Below, one piece after another: positions 35,371 through 49,996 of a stretch of 64,000 nucleotides of DNA (its first letter is position 1; every line of letters starts with the position of its first letter). The notes beneath the pieces were generated by a model, which worked only from the letters and a program-made list of their open reading frames with translations, was not told the origin of the DNA and made no database searches. Origin of the DNA: Augochlora pura (taxonomy: Eukaryota > Arthropoda > Insecta > Hymenoptera > Halictidae); contig NC_135780.1 of the NCBI RefSeq assembly GCF_028453695.1, positions 4,402,001 to 4,466,000 on the forward strand, written 5' to 3'. Made by a program: the position numbers and the translations under genes.

Positions 35371-38300
35371 ATATATTATTTTATACTTTGTAATATTGCC
35401 CTTGATACGGGAAATAAATGATTATATGAATTTATCTTCTTCTGTATAAATATCGATGACTTGTTTCGGCAAATAAACATTTGTGTTTAATACAGATTAT
35501 TGAAGATCATAGCAGCGTTCGAGGCGAAATTAGGAATCTGTTATGAAAAGTAAATACATTGTGGTTAGGTGAATTCCATTTTCCTAAATATTCATTGCAT
35601 TTTCCTAAACGAGGTGAATTCTCTCCAATTGTCCCTCCGTTTGTAAACAAAAATGGACATTTCGGGAAGAGGTGACGATTATTCGAAGCTTGCGCTTCGT
35701 TTTTATAGTTGTTAACGATCAGCAACAAGACATTGTGATATATCTCAGGGGGCGCTGGGAATCACTGATTTCAGCATCGTCGGTATTTCAGTTTCATTAC
35801 CACGAAATGATCATTTACCGGCTCGTATATTATTTCCACTTCTTTTTACGACTGGGCATTTCGTTATCGATATAATTTCTATTTCGTCGCAATTATTTCA
35901 AACAATTAACAACTTCGATATACGCGTTTCTCGTAGAAATAATCGCGGATGTCATCAGTCATCGTGGGTAAACTTTCGAAAGAGGCTGTCGCTGGTCAAG
36001 GCAACGTTTGATGGAAGAGAGAAAGGAGAGAGAAGGAAAGAGGACTCCGAATATCAAATATTAGCTTCGCGCATTTATTATAGTATTCAAGATATTAATG
36101 AAAACTCTAAGCAACTGCTATAATAAATCCTGTGTACATCAACGCATCGATTGGCGGTGTTAATAGTACCTGCCCCATTTTTCCAACCAATATAAAGGGT
36201 GAACTCTATACTATGAAAAGGGTGATATTCTATGCTTCAATAACGTCCGTCTTTGCTGCTTTAAATCTATAGCATTAAAAATTGTTTGCGAATATCTTGA
36301 GAACTATTAAATACCTAAACTTAATATTCTATATCTGGGATCTTCTCGTCCTCTCCTATACACCCACCACAAAGTACACCTACTATCGTTTCCATGCGCG
36401 TACACATTTCTCGATGTTTTTCCAGTTCGTTTAGACTTTCAGATAAGGGAGCTACGTAATTTCGACAACTCTCTCCTTATCTGTCACAGATACTAATAGC
36501 TGTGAATAATTTAGCTGCTCGCGATAAATCAAAGAAAGTGTTGAAGCGTACTCAATTATAGGCGGAAAGAAATTTTCGATAAAGAACGATAAGCTGATTA
36601 CCGTTAGTTTTCGTTATCATTAGAAATAAATTATTTTGGAACGTACATTTAAATAAAGATTTGTCGTCCCGTAACCAATTTCTTTTTCTTCGCAACCAAT
36701 GTATCGATAAAGATATGTTTAAGCTTGAGGTTGTTTTTTTTTTGAATAAATAAACAATTCCTAGACACGCGGTGAATTGTTCTTCGATTCGCTATGAAAA
36801 TCGATTCTTCGATTTCGTATTTTTCATCTGCTGACTGAAATAGGTAACAATAATATCACCATAAATAACTCTTGATTATCGTTTCATTTGGAGCGGAGAG
36901 GCGGTAATTCAAAGTTTATTGCTTATTTTCTCACACTTTCTATCGTACGTTTCGCGATACTGCCAATTGTAGTAGAAAGCGCAGCATGGAGGACTGTTAT
37001 GTTAATTTTTTTATCGCACATCGACCAAGCGAAGATAGCAACAAATAATATCCAGACGGGGCATAGTAACGGTTCCGTAATCCTCTGCCAGGAGGCTACG
37101 GGTTCTTTATCTTTAATAACAAGCTATTCATTATTCGATAAGTTCGTTCTACGTAATTTATTTTACAACTTCCTATCTATCGCTGTAGAACTTGTTTAGG
37201 TGATAGCTTCCGATACAAACGTCCCATTAAACGTTTAATTATTATTTCGCGGACTTTCATGGGTTACACATTAATTACTGAATATTGTCTTCAATTAAGG
37301 AATCGTTTTCTTTGTTGCAAATCGATGATAGAGCGAACACCATTTTCCAAGAAAAACATTTTGAAATAACAGATACGTTATTACAAATTCCGATGATTAA
37401 TTTGTCTTAAAGATTATGTAGAAAGCATACACATATACATGTACACGTGATTCATTTTAGGAAAACTATTCGATAGAAATTATTTCTTGCACCAATTCCA
37501 TTCACTATTTCAACGGGTTACATAATCTTCGGTGTTAGTTAACGCGCGGTTCGCGGCAACTTCATGGATCATTAAAAACGAAATACCGTGCTGCAATTGG
37601 ACTGTGTTGCAACAAATGTGCTGAACATTAAACTTCTCGCATTCTAGAAGCTGCGCGAATACATATACACCCAGAAAAAGATAGGGCAGGTAAAGAAATC
37701 ATAAATTCGGAATTTCGGTTCTTTTCATTCTATCATGTGTTTCGACTTTGTTGTAACCATAACAGCGTATAACAAGAGTTTAATCTCCATAAACCAGTGA
37801 TCGAACCATGTACAGTAATATCCAATAGACGAATTCGAAGACAAAATTGATCTATCACCGTCAATTTTCGAAAACCATACATTTTTCTGAAATAGCTTTA
37901 TTTTTGGGTAAAAAGAGGCATTACGTAAAAACCAAGAACATTAGAAAATTCCGAGTTACGTTAAAAAATAAAGGAGAGTTTTCCGAATACATCAGCAGTT
38001 TAGTTTTTAATTGATCTCATTTCGAACGATTGTAAATATCCATCGAATCTCGAAAAGAGTTGCAGCGCGCATTTATCACTCGACATTTTCCGAATTTTAT
38101 GACAAGTTCTTCGTCTAGTACAAATCGAAGAGTAACAATGTTCGATTCAGATAAATCGAGAAAATATCAACCGGCGGCGCGTGCACGATGTCTTGCCGCC
38201 ACGCGGTCATCGCTCGCATGCTTGGCTCGGCAGTGCTGTAGCTATTCAAGAACGACACTTACAGCGCTGCCAAGGGGCCCTATTTTTTCTATGTATGACG

Positions 38301-41300
38301 CGTCATTTTTTTAAATTATAAAATACCTTTCCCATTGTTACAAATATTACTACTTTTGAACAATAAAAATATTTCTTCGATTATATAGAATTATTTCATG
38401 TCTGTATAAAGTTGTTAATTAATCAAATAATATTTAATTTGTATAAGATATTGTTAATTTTTCTATAGGCGAGGCGGAACATTTCACAAATATCTAACAA
38501 ATTACTTAGACTAATAACTTAACAACATTTATTTATAATAAATGCTTAAAAACAATTTCGAAATAATTAATAATTTTTGTGCGTCCATTCATAGAAATAA
38601 CTATTAAATCTATAATAAACAATTCTGGTTTACAATTGAAAAATTGATTACTTATTCTAATAGACATCTATGTCTAAATGAATGTTACTACAAATTAACA
38701 CGAATTCGTAATTCTTATTTTAGCAGTTCCCATTAATTCCATTTATCAAGCTTAATTACGATATTGCACTATCGCACGAACGATAATTTCATTCTTCTTT
38801 CTTGAATTCTCATGTTCCATTAAAAAGAAAACATCTTGTCAAATTTGTATGGAAAAAAAGATCTTCGGGAACTATTCTTGAAATTGTAGTCCTTTAAAAA
38901 TGCGTACAATAAGGTTTTTAGGAATCGAATAATTCCAAAACAATTTTTATCTTTCTATCTGTCGAATTCTAAAGGAAATAATATTTTCATATTTCAATTA
39001 ACTGCATATTTAATAATATATTGTAATAATAAATTGTAATAATAGTATACGAGATTCGAATAGGGAGAAATAATTAAATTCCGAATTGAATGAATCGAAT
39101 TGTTGTAAATACCGATTCGATAACCAGCGTGTCAATGAACGTGAAATAAAACTAAAACGGAGTTTACGAAATTTGACTGGATCTTGAATCATCGGATCCA
39201 TTTGCATAATGCACCCTCGTGATTCTGTCGCGTGTGTGTTGCTGAACGAGGATCATGTGCATTCGTGAACTACGTGTCGAGGACAGCGTGTAGCGGCGAT
39301 ACTGACTTTAGGCTTGCAGCGATTTCATCAGAAAGAAATTAAAACCGGTGGAACGCGGCTAGTAAACAAGAACTTAATCGTAATCGTTAGAAATAAAATA
39401 GCAATTAAGGGGCCTAATAAAACGTTATAGGTTTTTCACCATTTAAAAACGTTTTAGGGACCATTGGAAACGACAAAGTCAATTTTGATGACTAAATAAG
39501 CAGGTTTGTGTTTCGTTTACGAGATTCGGGTAGTTTCTTTGCGCTAGGACGGCGGCACTAGGATTCAAGAGGAACGAGAAAAAGCGGTTCGTCGTTGGAA
39601 TTCGCGTGCAGGTAGAACGAACGAACGTCATCCGAATTTCGATTTCTGTGTGACAAGAAATTACATATCTTCTCCGTCCGGCTTGTTTGAATAATTGCGG
39701 CGACTGCGTGTGCCCGTAGCAGAGAAACATTACCCGCGTTTACGTAAGCCACTGTGATCGGAGGGGAAACTGGCAACACGGAGACATTACAACATGCAGT
39801 TTGCTTTCGGATGGTTAGTCTTCATCCGACTTCCGACTAATGGTGTGTCATTTCAGGATTAGTTCCTTCTGCAGCGTGCACCGTATCTTGAGTTAGTTGC
39901 GACGATAATCTATCTCATCGCGGCTTTATCTGTTCTTTCTTCTTCTTCTTCTTCTTCTTCTTCTTCTTTTTTTGTCAAACTTGCTCCGCGAGAGAAGACA
40001 CGAAGAGAAAGTCACGAAGTGCACGGGGGATACTTAATCGCGTATCCGACAAGTTTCGTATATTTATGTTTATTTGATTGTATCGGTGCAGCGCTGCTTC
40101 AAGTGAAGATAGAAAGCCGATCGACGTCCGCCGAATCCTGTTTCATGTAAATAACATTTTCTTTTATATACTCTCGTTTTCCACTTTCTACTGTCGCTAA
40201 CGATCGTTCTCAAACGCTCGTAAAATATCGAACGGTAGCAAAGCTTGTCGATTTGTAGCGGAACAGTGAAGTATTCGGTGGCGAACACAAATCACGGATT
40301 TCATGGGTTTCTAACAGAACTATGCGAAGAAGTGAAACGTTAAAAATGATAAGGAGAATGCAAGAATACTGTTCCACTACTTCTAAATTTATTACTTTCA
40401 AATTGTTAACAAGAAGAGTGTATCGTTATTTCATCGATTTTCCTAGAAATTATGGGACATACATTATTTATGAAAATATTCATAATATTACGATTTTTTA
40501 TTTTTCCTGCAGTTGTTTTCTACTTTATTTAGATCAACACGATTTTTGAATTGTTAAATAGAAAAATGCGACGTGTGAAGGATTTTTATTAGTTTTGTAT
40601 CCTGATTCCATATTATTTTATTCAGATTAATAAATTAGGCAGCACTAAACACTTTCTTGTGTATTAAAATCAAATAAAACATTGCAGTCTCGGATACGTG
40701 TTAAAGCAGTCTTTTATAAACAAAATGTTTAGCGCTTCAGTGTCCTATAGTGTGACATTAATAAGCTAGATATAATAAAGTTGTTAGCAGAATTCACGTG
40801 TACGTATAAATATGATTTACATATGGGTCCGTTCATTTATTAATCTAACATAATATTCGCTCCTTATGCAATGAAGTATGAAATACGTGTTCGTTACATT
40901 GTGTCAATAAGTTTCTGTTTGTATTGCAAAGTATACCTATTTAATAAAATCAATCTTGGATTATATTCTAAAACACTAACGAGCATTATTAATTACAATG
41001 AAGCTGGATCGTTTTGTTCGCTCCGAAGCAAAAACATATTATGAAACGGAAATCGAAGTCAATTGTTTACTTATTAAATAAGCAATTGCTTAATTATCGT
41101 TGTCACGTTGCTCTGTTTTCATAGAATTGTGTTTATTAAATCATTTCGATGCCAGCCATTTCGATACATCGTTCGGATCTCATAAGGTCGTAAACAAATG
41201 ATTAAAATTAAATTGTGTTGCGGCTGTTGTGATTTGACTGCGGATGTTTATGCAAACTCTTGCTCTCATAGAACATGCCATGAAAATACAAAGCAAGCAA

Positions 41301-42459
41301 AAATTGATTCTTCTTGAGTTTTCGAAGCTTCCTATACATATAAGAGAAATTATATCAATTTTCGTCAATATACGCACACTCTTTAGTTTATAAATTTAAC
41401 AAATGCTATTTTATTAAAGCGTAATTACTTTAATACCTGATATTGTCCTGATTTTTCTAAATAAATAACAAGTACACCATAAGCATCGTAAATTTATATT
41501 AAATATAAATAAATAATTCATTTCAAATAAAATAAATTAATTGACAATTAATTTTCTATTTCTTGTCGAATACTCTGGATATTGTGCAAAAATGTTAGTT
41601 ACCGGAAAGGCTGCATTCTTACGACCTAACGTAACTATCGTTCATTCATACATCAAATTGCCTACCTAATGAAGAATTCCCTTGTATTAAAAATTTCTTA
41701 TATGGAGGAAGGAATCGATTTAATCATTTTCACAATGTCATCAGCATTCCTTAACTGTGGTAGCCTGACCCGGCTCTATGTATACAGATGAAGATCAGTA
41801 ATATGATTCGCAATTAGTTTCTTTTTCAAAAGCAATATCAGCAACTGTTCCTAATGGACAAAATAATGTGTATGTATCGCATTCAGTGATTACTACACCC
41901 AAGAGGGAATTGTAAAAGACGAAACCATTTCATACAATTATCCTACCATTTTACCCCATGTTTTTTACCCCATGAAATAGGCAACAATAATGGACCTCCA
42001 TTGTTCAACTGATAGTTTTTCCATGAATTGATGCTTTCGATTGCACACACGTGCATAGTTCCTTATTAATAAATCAAACATAGAAGTAACTTTCCAATCT
42101 ACACCTACGTTGTTGCATTTAGAAAGGTTGCTGAGCCTATGGTGAACGCAGCATCCATTTCAATACACAATATTTCTACTGCATGTATAAAATAGAAACC
42201 TATCTTTTTATGCGATTGTTGTTATACGTTTTATTTATACAGTTCTTGTATCTATGAAGAAGTTAGGTAAAATATTAATAAATAATAATTACAGTTGTAA
42301 TTAATTTATGTAATTAAAGCGTAGATATATTTTTACGTTATGCTTAGTTTATATATATATAACTATAAATGTAATTGTTAACAGCGTATTGCTAATAGCA
42401 TAAAGAAATACACCAGCTTTTGTTCCAACAGATATTTCGAGAAATTTTTCGTGGTGAAC
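35371..42459. other. Spacer between PSMB2 and FMO, no gene supported
   Basis: About 7 kb of mostly AT-rich DNA with short open frames on both strands that look random. Weak GC-rich patches lie at 38050-38300 and 39250-39800, and the (TTC)n run lies at 39937. A small non-coding RNA or regulatory DNA cannot be excluded. Confidence 0.6.
39937..39968. repeat. (TTC)n microsatellite
   Basis: About ten TTC triplets ending in a T run, in the spacer between PSMB2 and the FMO. Confidence 0.95.
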
Positions 42460-45400
42460 ATGCCAAGTAGCAAGACTAGAATTGCCATAATCGGCGGTGG
42501 TGTTGCCGGATTGGTGGTAGCTCGCCACGCAGTTACGAAATTGGACACCTACAGTCTCACATTGTTTGAGCAAACCGATCAAATCGGTGGCACATGGGTG
42601 TACACCGACGAAATTGACGTCGACAAGCATGGATTGCCGATTCATAGCAGCATGTACAAGAACCTGAGGTTGGTAGCGATCTCTTATAAATAATGCATTA
42701 TAAATTCACCTCCGTTCGCCTACTTTAGTAATTGCGTTTACATGAAATTTTCAGAAGTATTGTATGAAATGAATGATTGAAATAGGGTCAGCTGTGAGAC
42801 AGAAAATTAAAAATATTATTACAATTATTGCTTTTGTTTGATTTTAAAACAAATATATAATACAAATGTAATGTATTATAATCAAATTAATAAATGTTGG
42901 GGAGACACTGTGTTGCATTGACTCTAGTTTAAACGCGACTAAACACACTGAGAAACACCTAATACTATCTTAATTTTTATTAAATCCTATCTTAAGTTTA
43001 CCTAATATTATCTTTAATATTTAAGGAATTATTAAAGAAATGTCAAGAAGGAGTTATTAAAGAAATATCATTATAAATGTTTAGATTATGAAACGTGCAT
43101 TAACTAATTTTTTTTACATCAATTTACATATGGGAAGTTCATTAAATATCGATAACTATTTGTATTGTTATAGAATATATTACCTTATTTCTTATTTTCG
43201 TTATTCATTTCTTCGTTTAGAACACTAATGTTGTAATGCTCGATAAAAACATACTAAAATAAGAACCGATGTGAGCTTGTACAATTATACTTATCTGTGA
43301 CTCTAAGTGTTTACATTCATCAAGGCAGTATTTACAAAGACGTTGCATTTGATGAACGGATCGGTGATTCAAATGTATCATTACGCATTTAATTTTATCC
43401 GCGTTACTGCAACTAATGATAATACTGATGGTTATACGGTTAAAGCACATTACATAAAGTAATCAAGTCACACGTATAACGATACTTTACGAAAACTTTA
43501 CTGGTGCATTTATTAACTCTTTTTGTATAATATATCCGATACACCAATTCATGCGAGTAACATAAACGTAAAATTATATCGTATCCTTGATTGATTAAAT
43601 TTTTGTTCGTTTGTGAGATATTATTAAATAGTTAAGATTAATATCATACGATCCACTATTGTTTCAATGAAATGAAATAATTGCATCTCGGCAATCTTTA
43701 CGCGATGTTATTAATAAGAAAACATTCTCAACTAAATTACGCTATAATAAACGTCATAAGTTGGTTTCTTTCCGATCCACAAAACGGAAAAACATTTTCA
43801 TAGATCCGCATTGGAAACGCGTAAACACCTTTCACAATTTTCTTATTTATCACCCAATGAAGACAATAGCCCTTGAAACATCTTCGTTGTTACGCCATTC
43901 GTATGGCAGTAATGGTAGTTTTCTAATAGTAGTGGTATTCTAATTTGTCCAGCTTGTCGTGATAAACTCTGCTGACACGCGATACACTGTTTGACACAGA
44001 CACAACAGAATCGTTTCGATCGTTCTATCAGTTCTATCAGTATATAAATTGTTGAATTAGTGATATGAAAATTATAAATACTTTCAAATCACATTATTTT
44101 GACCCTCCTGCAATAAACATAAGCAAATTCGATAAATCCAATTAAAACAGGGTGGTCATTAAAAAGGTTGCACGGAGGGTTAATTACACCTTCGCGCCAT
44201 ACGTAATTGTTTATGGTATTGCAGAACAAACCTTCCGCGTGAAATAATGCAGATACCCGATTTTCCAATGAAGCAACAGGATGGTCCGTCGTTCGTCCAT
44301 CATTCTGCGATTCGAGAATACTTGGGCGATTATGCGAAACACTTTAATCTGCATCCTTACATAAAGGTATACAAGTCGATCTCGTCTCTCATCTATTTCC
44401 CTTTTAGGTTTTCCGAGCTCGGTGTATGGCCTGTAAAATAACAGTCGGCTCTTTCAGTTCAACACCCTCGTGAAACACGTGAAGCCGGTGACCCAGCGAA
44501 ACGGGCAAACGATATGGATGATCACTTACGAGGACCTGCTAACGAAAGCGGAGACCACGAAAACATTCGACACCGTGGTCGTGTGCAACGGGCATTACAC
44601 GGTGGGCCACGTTCCCCATATCCCGGGTATCGAAACGTTCCCAGGAGGACAAATACACAGCCACCAGTATAGATTACCGGAACTGTACGCCAGGAAAACC
44701 GTTTGCATCCTCGGCGCGTCTTGGTCCGGCATTGACATTGCCATGGAGGTCGCGCAATACGCGGAAAAGGTATCGGAAACGGGCCGCGCTGTTCTGTACT
44801 ATTTCATTTTCCATTGATGTCACGCTACATAAACTCTCCGACGATAATAAAGGAACGAATCGAATTCGGCGAAGACAATGTATTTTATTGTTCGTGCCGG
44901 AAGCGAATTGAAGAAAATTGTAGACGAGAATTCTTCTCGATCTATTTTTTACCGGATCATTTAATGTTTGCAATCGTTTGTTTCTGAACGTTATAATACC
45001 TTGTTATAGAACCTTATTATATTTATAATAATAATTATGACATAATATATAATATATAACACGTGTAATATATTATGGTAAACGATCTTCGCGAATGGGA
45101 ATATTTAAGTCTCTCAGCTTATTTTTCGTTATTTTTCTTTCGCACGATGTTCTCCACATATCCACGTGTTATTATTATATCTACACATATCTAGCCATGT
45201 TCTTCGCTGCGTAATACAGACTCTATGACCTCTGTACTATGTACTTCTTCTGATCTTGAACGAAGATATTCGAAGTCATACATTGGCACAGTTGATGTCG
45301 ATGTTTTAATTGTTGACACTGATACAGAAAACTCTATAAACGTTGTTTTCGAATTCATCCCTAAAAACAATTATTAGGAGTGCAGGAACAGGTCTGAGAA

Positions 45401-47012
45401 GATCTTTTTTACAAATACATTCAGAGAGATATCTGAATCTTTTAAGTTGCAAGATAATTGACTCATATCTTTGTAATATTTTTTTGTTTGGTTTTCATAG
45501 AAATTTTCTTCTATTCGAATATGCATAGATACGTGTTGGTACGTCGAATACAAAATCATCGATTAGGTACCTTCTTTAACATGGTTGTTTATGGATTCGG
45601 TTGTAGGTGTACCTAAGTCACAATTTACCGGAGTCGGTGGATTCGAATGTATTGAAAAACGTGGAGGAAAAGCCTGGGGTTCAATCCATTCAAGGAAAGA
45701 AATTCACGTTCAGCGACGGTTCCACCGCTGAAGTGGACAACTTCATATATTGCACCGGTAAAACATCTTAATCTTTGTATAATATGATATTTAAATAATT
45801 ATGGTATCGTAAATCAATGTATATATGTAAACAAATTTGTCAGAATGGTTGTGTCGAGTTATCCGCAGACCTAGACCACTCAAACCTTTATATTCGAATT
45901 GATTTAGAAAACACGAGAGTTTGTATAACAAAACAAATCAGTTATGTAAATTGCTTGTAAAAGTGATATATTTTAACCTTCTATTTTTAGTTTCAGTTTC
46001 ATTGATCCGCCACGAAAATTTAATTAAAAAGAAACTAAGCGTAAAAAAGTTTGTATTTAGAAATTTTTGAAAATTTTGGAGTTTCTTTTGTTATTCTTTT
46101 CATATCTTGTTAAACGTAATTCTTAGGATGCGTTCGCATAAAGAATGAAACTAATGTCATTAACATCTTCGATCGCATGGTTTTCTTGCAGGGTATAAGT
46201 TCACGTATCCCTTTATGTCGGCTAAAGTTGAGATGCGTACGGACGACAATCACGTTGAGCCGATATATAAACATTTAGTCCACATGGATTACCAAAATTT
46301 ATTCGTGATGGGACTACCAGGTATTGTGATACCATTCCCGATGTTCCATCTGCAGGCTCAGTACATCCTTGCTATTCTAGAGGGTCACATTCGTTTACCT
46401 TCGCCGGAACAAATGCGCGTGGAATACGAGGCTGAGAAAACAGCCCTGCTTAATCAAGGAATACCTGTACGTACACGTATCTCTGGAGATCTTTCAAATT
46501 ATTCAGAATTTTAGTTGTCAATGTTTTCAATATATTCTGCAAAGTATTTCTCCTAGTCACGTTCGGGTTTCTATAAACCTTGATAAAGCTAATGATAATT
46601 AGCTAATAATTAGCATAACTAATGCTAACAACACGTATGTCAAAATATATCTTAATAATTTATTTACGTATGGAGATACTTATTTTTTCGTGACTTTTTC
46701 TTTCTACTATCTGTTGCTACTTATATTTACTACCTATAATACAATTAATAATAACGATAATAATAGTAATAATAAAAGATGCTTTTTTTATTTGTTCAGT
46801 TACGACATATCGCCAAGCTGAAAGAAAGGCAATGGGCATATTACGATGAAATTGCTGCCAGCGTGAACGTCCCAAGTTTGCCGCCGGTAATCAGGAAAAT
46901 CTACGACCATTGCAACCTGATGCGCGAAAAAGACTTTACCACTTACAAAAAGCTACAATATCGTATCGTCGACGACGAGAATTTCGTAGTGTGTTGTTGT
47001 AAACCTTGTTAG
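42460..47012 (+). CDS. flavin-containing monooxygenase (FMO family)
   Basis: Six exons, 42460-42668, 44225-44366, 44458-44769, 45607-45757, 46192-46466 and 46800-47012, give 1,302 nt and 433 aa, near the usual size of insect FMOs. Motifs in order: FAD-binding GGGVAG at residues 12-17; the ...SMYKNLRTNLPREIM segment across exons 1/2; the FMO identifier-like FPGGQIHSHQY at 178-188; NADPH-binding GASWSG at 203-208; and YCTGY at 269-273 across exons 4/5. The family oxidises soft nucleophiles (N, S) using NADPH and O2. Several insect members act as senecionine/pyrrolizidine alkaloid N-oxygenases, but the substrate cannot be read here. No signal peptide is obvious. The start is the only ATG close before the FAD motif. 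Intron 1 is 1.56 kb. AATAAA signals occur at 47284 and 47591. Confidence 0.95.
42669..44224 (+). other. FMO intron 1
   Basis: AT-rich, no coding signal seen. The phrase ACAGGGTGGTCATTAAAAAG near 44149 looks like a transposon end but has no partner nearby. Confidence 0.6.
44770..45606 (+). other. FMO intron 3
   Basis: AT-rich, with a dense TA block at 45000-45080 around a palindromic ACACGTGT. No gene is seen. Confidence 0.6.
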
Positions 47013-48686
47013 GGCTCGAGGGCGAATATTCAGAGAAAATTGATTTGAAAAGTAACAATCGGGGTCGAAGTTACCGAATCTTCGGCCAATGTTGTACATT
47101 CCGTTACATATGTATAATGATTACTTTCGGTGTCAGCGTGCATCGCTATCGATGTTTCGCCCACCATCGACACATTTCGAGGATTGTATCTATGCCAGCG
47201 TTCTTGTTCTCTACTTGTATGAAATGTACATGTTCAGATGAAAAATTGCGTTAACTGGTTCCAGCTGCGAAACGTATCGCAGCAATAAACGATCATGAAC
47301 GGATATTCGTTCCATGCGTTTTCAACATCCAACTGGAATGATTTTAAAGGGAAACGGATGTTGAAAGAATTATGAAAAAGAACGTAATACACCTACATGC
47401 AGCTTTTCAGAAGCTACGCATTTCCAATGTTACTTCAAATGAAGTAACTGTTCTGAAACATGCAACTAACATTGGGAGAAAGTAGTGTGTGCCTACGCGA
47501 GGCAAATGGGACTGCATGAGAATTACTTAAACTTCTGTACAATTTAAATTGCTATCAATTATAATGCAAATTGTAATGCTTAAAAACTAAAATAAAGTTA
47601 GAAATAATTATGTCAATTCTCCTTTCTCAGCAACCCATGTTTTCAATCTTTTAAGCGTTAACTATAACGAGTAAGTACAGCTGAAAGAATATATATACTT
47701 TTTATATTAGTTTTATAACTAATAACTAGATTCTTAATTAAAAGACAAAACTTCGTCATTTGAACCATTGCTATAGTTCTAATAATGAAGAAAAGATATG
47801 TATTAGATATTTTTTTTAAATCTGTGCGTATCAGTTCAGTATATTAACCATAATAGTATATTATACATAACCTTAAGTTTGAAAAGAAATGAATTTAAAT
47901 TTTGCCGCGTTCCGTTAGGAGTTCGCGCATTTAGCTACCAATCTCGAGATTAGTAGCCAAAGTTTCTACAAGACTGTAAGAAAGCAAGTGAGAACAAGAA
48001 TAGTAGTAGAAATTGTTTTGCTTCGATTACCTATCAGTTAATTAACACGAATGTACAATATAGCTTGATCAGTTAGCGTGGGTTAATTGTAAAAATGTTC
48101 TTTGCTTCCATGGGTTGGCAATTTATTAGTGGGACAGTGCTACACCTTCATAGCCATGTAAAAAGAGGATAAAATCGATAATCACACAGAGCTAGCGACT
48201 GTAAAATAGTGTTAAAGTAAAATTGATTTTTTAAATAGTAAGTGGACACAGAAGTAGACTCCGCAAGGTAACAAATTTTATTATTCGAAGCTTCTTTAAA
48301 AAGTCGAATTTCGCGCCGCGTGCCTCTGATGGCATATCAACCGAATGGAAGGACAACAAAAGTAAGAATGCAAGCATGGTAAAATGAGATAAGTTATAAT
48401 ATTACTTACTCCGTACGTAGTTGTTCGAATGTCATGTTCTCTTATTCACCGGCTGTTTTTCCTCTTTTTCCACGACTGTCGAGGTAGCACTACTCACCGG
48501 TAAATTGCCAACTGGTGGGAGCAAAGAAAATTTCTATGTTAGCCCTGAAGTTGTTCAGGAGTAGGACCTATTGCTACATTCATTTTGTAGTCATCGCAAC
48601 GTTGTTGAGTGTGGAACGCAATTTGACAGATGGTGTAACCTAAGCTAATTAAAAAGACCGGGTAAACGTCTGTCTAATTATAGTAA
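47013..48686. other. FMO 3' UTR and spacer to the dynein light chain gene
   Basis: Candidate poly(A) signals at 47284 and 47591 suggest an FMO 3' UTR of about 300-600 bp. The rest is AT-rich with no coding sequence and presumably carries the promoter of the dynein light chain gene. Confidence 0.55.
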
Positions 48687-49996
48687 ATGGAGGAAGAGAA
48701 AGATGAAGATCTTGAGTCAATTGCACCAGAAAAAAGTAAAAATGAAATCAAGGAGAAGGATGATTCTGAATCGCAGGTAGAAAAAATAGAAGAAACGCAG
48801 GAAACGCAAGTGAACTTGGAAGTTCTTGAAGTTGCTGAACCAGAGCCTGCTGAACAACCGGTTTATCAGATACGTCCCCAACTACACGAGAAGTACTTTT
48901 ATTTATATAAATAATCATTTACATTTATGTTTTATTCTTCATTAATGTTTGTTAAAGTGTCCCCATATTTTTGTCTCTGCTGTTGAAGTTTTTTGTTCAA
49001 TTTTCTTTCTGAACAAATAATATTACAATATATTTACATATTTACACGAGTGTTCTATAAATTTAATATTCAATGATTAATAAATACTACAATGACAAGC
49101 TTAAATACTTATATGATTATTAGTAAAATAAGAAATAATTTTTATGTTTAACCTTTTGACCGTAGCATGGTATAACTTGAAATATAGTAAGTATTGCAAC
49201 AGTAGAAAGGTATTGGAAGATTTCTGAATATTTAAAGTTCTTAGATTCGCTATATTTATTGAAATTAATGTAAGATTTATGTAGTCAAAGTGTTAATAAT
49301 TGCAACAGAACTATGTAGAACGAAACTGTGTTATGCAGGTTTAAACCACTGAGAGCTAAAGAAGTTATACATAATATATTGTTTGATCAACTTTCCACGA
49401 AAGTATACGATGCTCAAGAAGCTATTCAATGGACTAAAGATATAGCTGATATAATTAGAGAAAAAGTAAAAGGTGAAATTGCATTTCTGAAGCAAACACA
49501 TCGGGTTAATAATCCATTACACAAATAATCTTTTGTGTACTTTTAGAATTGAACTTCAAAAGTTACAAATATCTTGTAAATGTGGTTTTGGGTGAGCAGC
49601 ATGGTGCTGGGGTAAAAATGGGTACAAGGTGTATCTGGGACGCAGAGGCTGATGCATATGCTTACGATAGTTTTGTAAATGTAAGGAATATGACAATGTT
49701 TAATCCTTTAACTTATTGCACAGATTAATATAAATCTCAAAGAGCATATATATTGCACTTCTTTAATTTAATTTTAATATGTTTCATAATATTACAAATT
49801 TTTGAACATGACAGTTATCAGGCTATAGTCCTATGAACAATAAATATAAAAGATTGGGAGTAATTTGTATTTCAAAAATTTTCAGAAAACAAAATAATTC
49901 GATAAAACGCATAAAATATGATGGTAAAAGACAGTCAATTTTTTTCAGGATACAATTTTCTGTGTTGCCACAGTGTACGCTGTATATTTTTATTAA
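48687..49996 (+). CDS. dynein light chain Tctex-type 2B-like (TCTEX1D2)
   Basis: Four exons, 48687-48892, 49339-49472, 49547-49680 and 49949-49996, splice in frame to 173 aa. Residues 1-60 form a Glu/Lys-rich leader (MEEEKDEDLESIAPEKSKNE...). A Tctex1 domain follows: YQIRPQLHEKFKPLRAKEVI, then YLVNVVLGEQHGAGVKMGTR, CIWDAEADAYAYDSFVN and the final DTIFCVATVYAVYFY. Human DYNLT2B is about 142 aa, so the acidic leader accounts for the extra length. Known of the family: it is a light chain of the dynein-2 motor, which drives retrograde intraflagellar transport, so a role in ciliated sensory neurons or sperm is expected here. The last coding exon is only 48 nt. AATAAA lies at 50075. Confidence 0.93.
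49152..49292. mobile_element. Short TTAA-flanked inverted-repeat element (141 bp) in dynein light chain intron 1
   Basis: The left end is TTAA-CCTTTTGACCGTAGCATGG and the inverted right end is TTAA-CACTTTGACTACATAAATC. Only about ten terminal bases match well, so this is a likely but degenerate MITE. It contains no coding sequence. Confidence 0.35.

Noticed and set aside
44147..44185. ACAGGGTGGTCATTAAAAAG as a transposon terminus in FMO intron 1
   Set aside because: No inverted partner within the intron and too short to stand alone.
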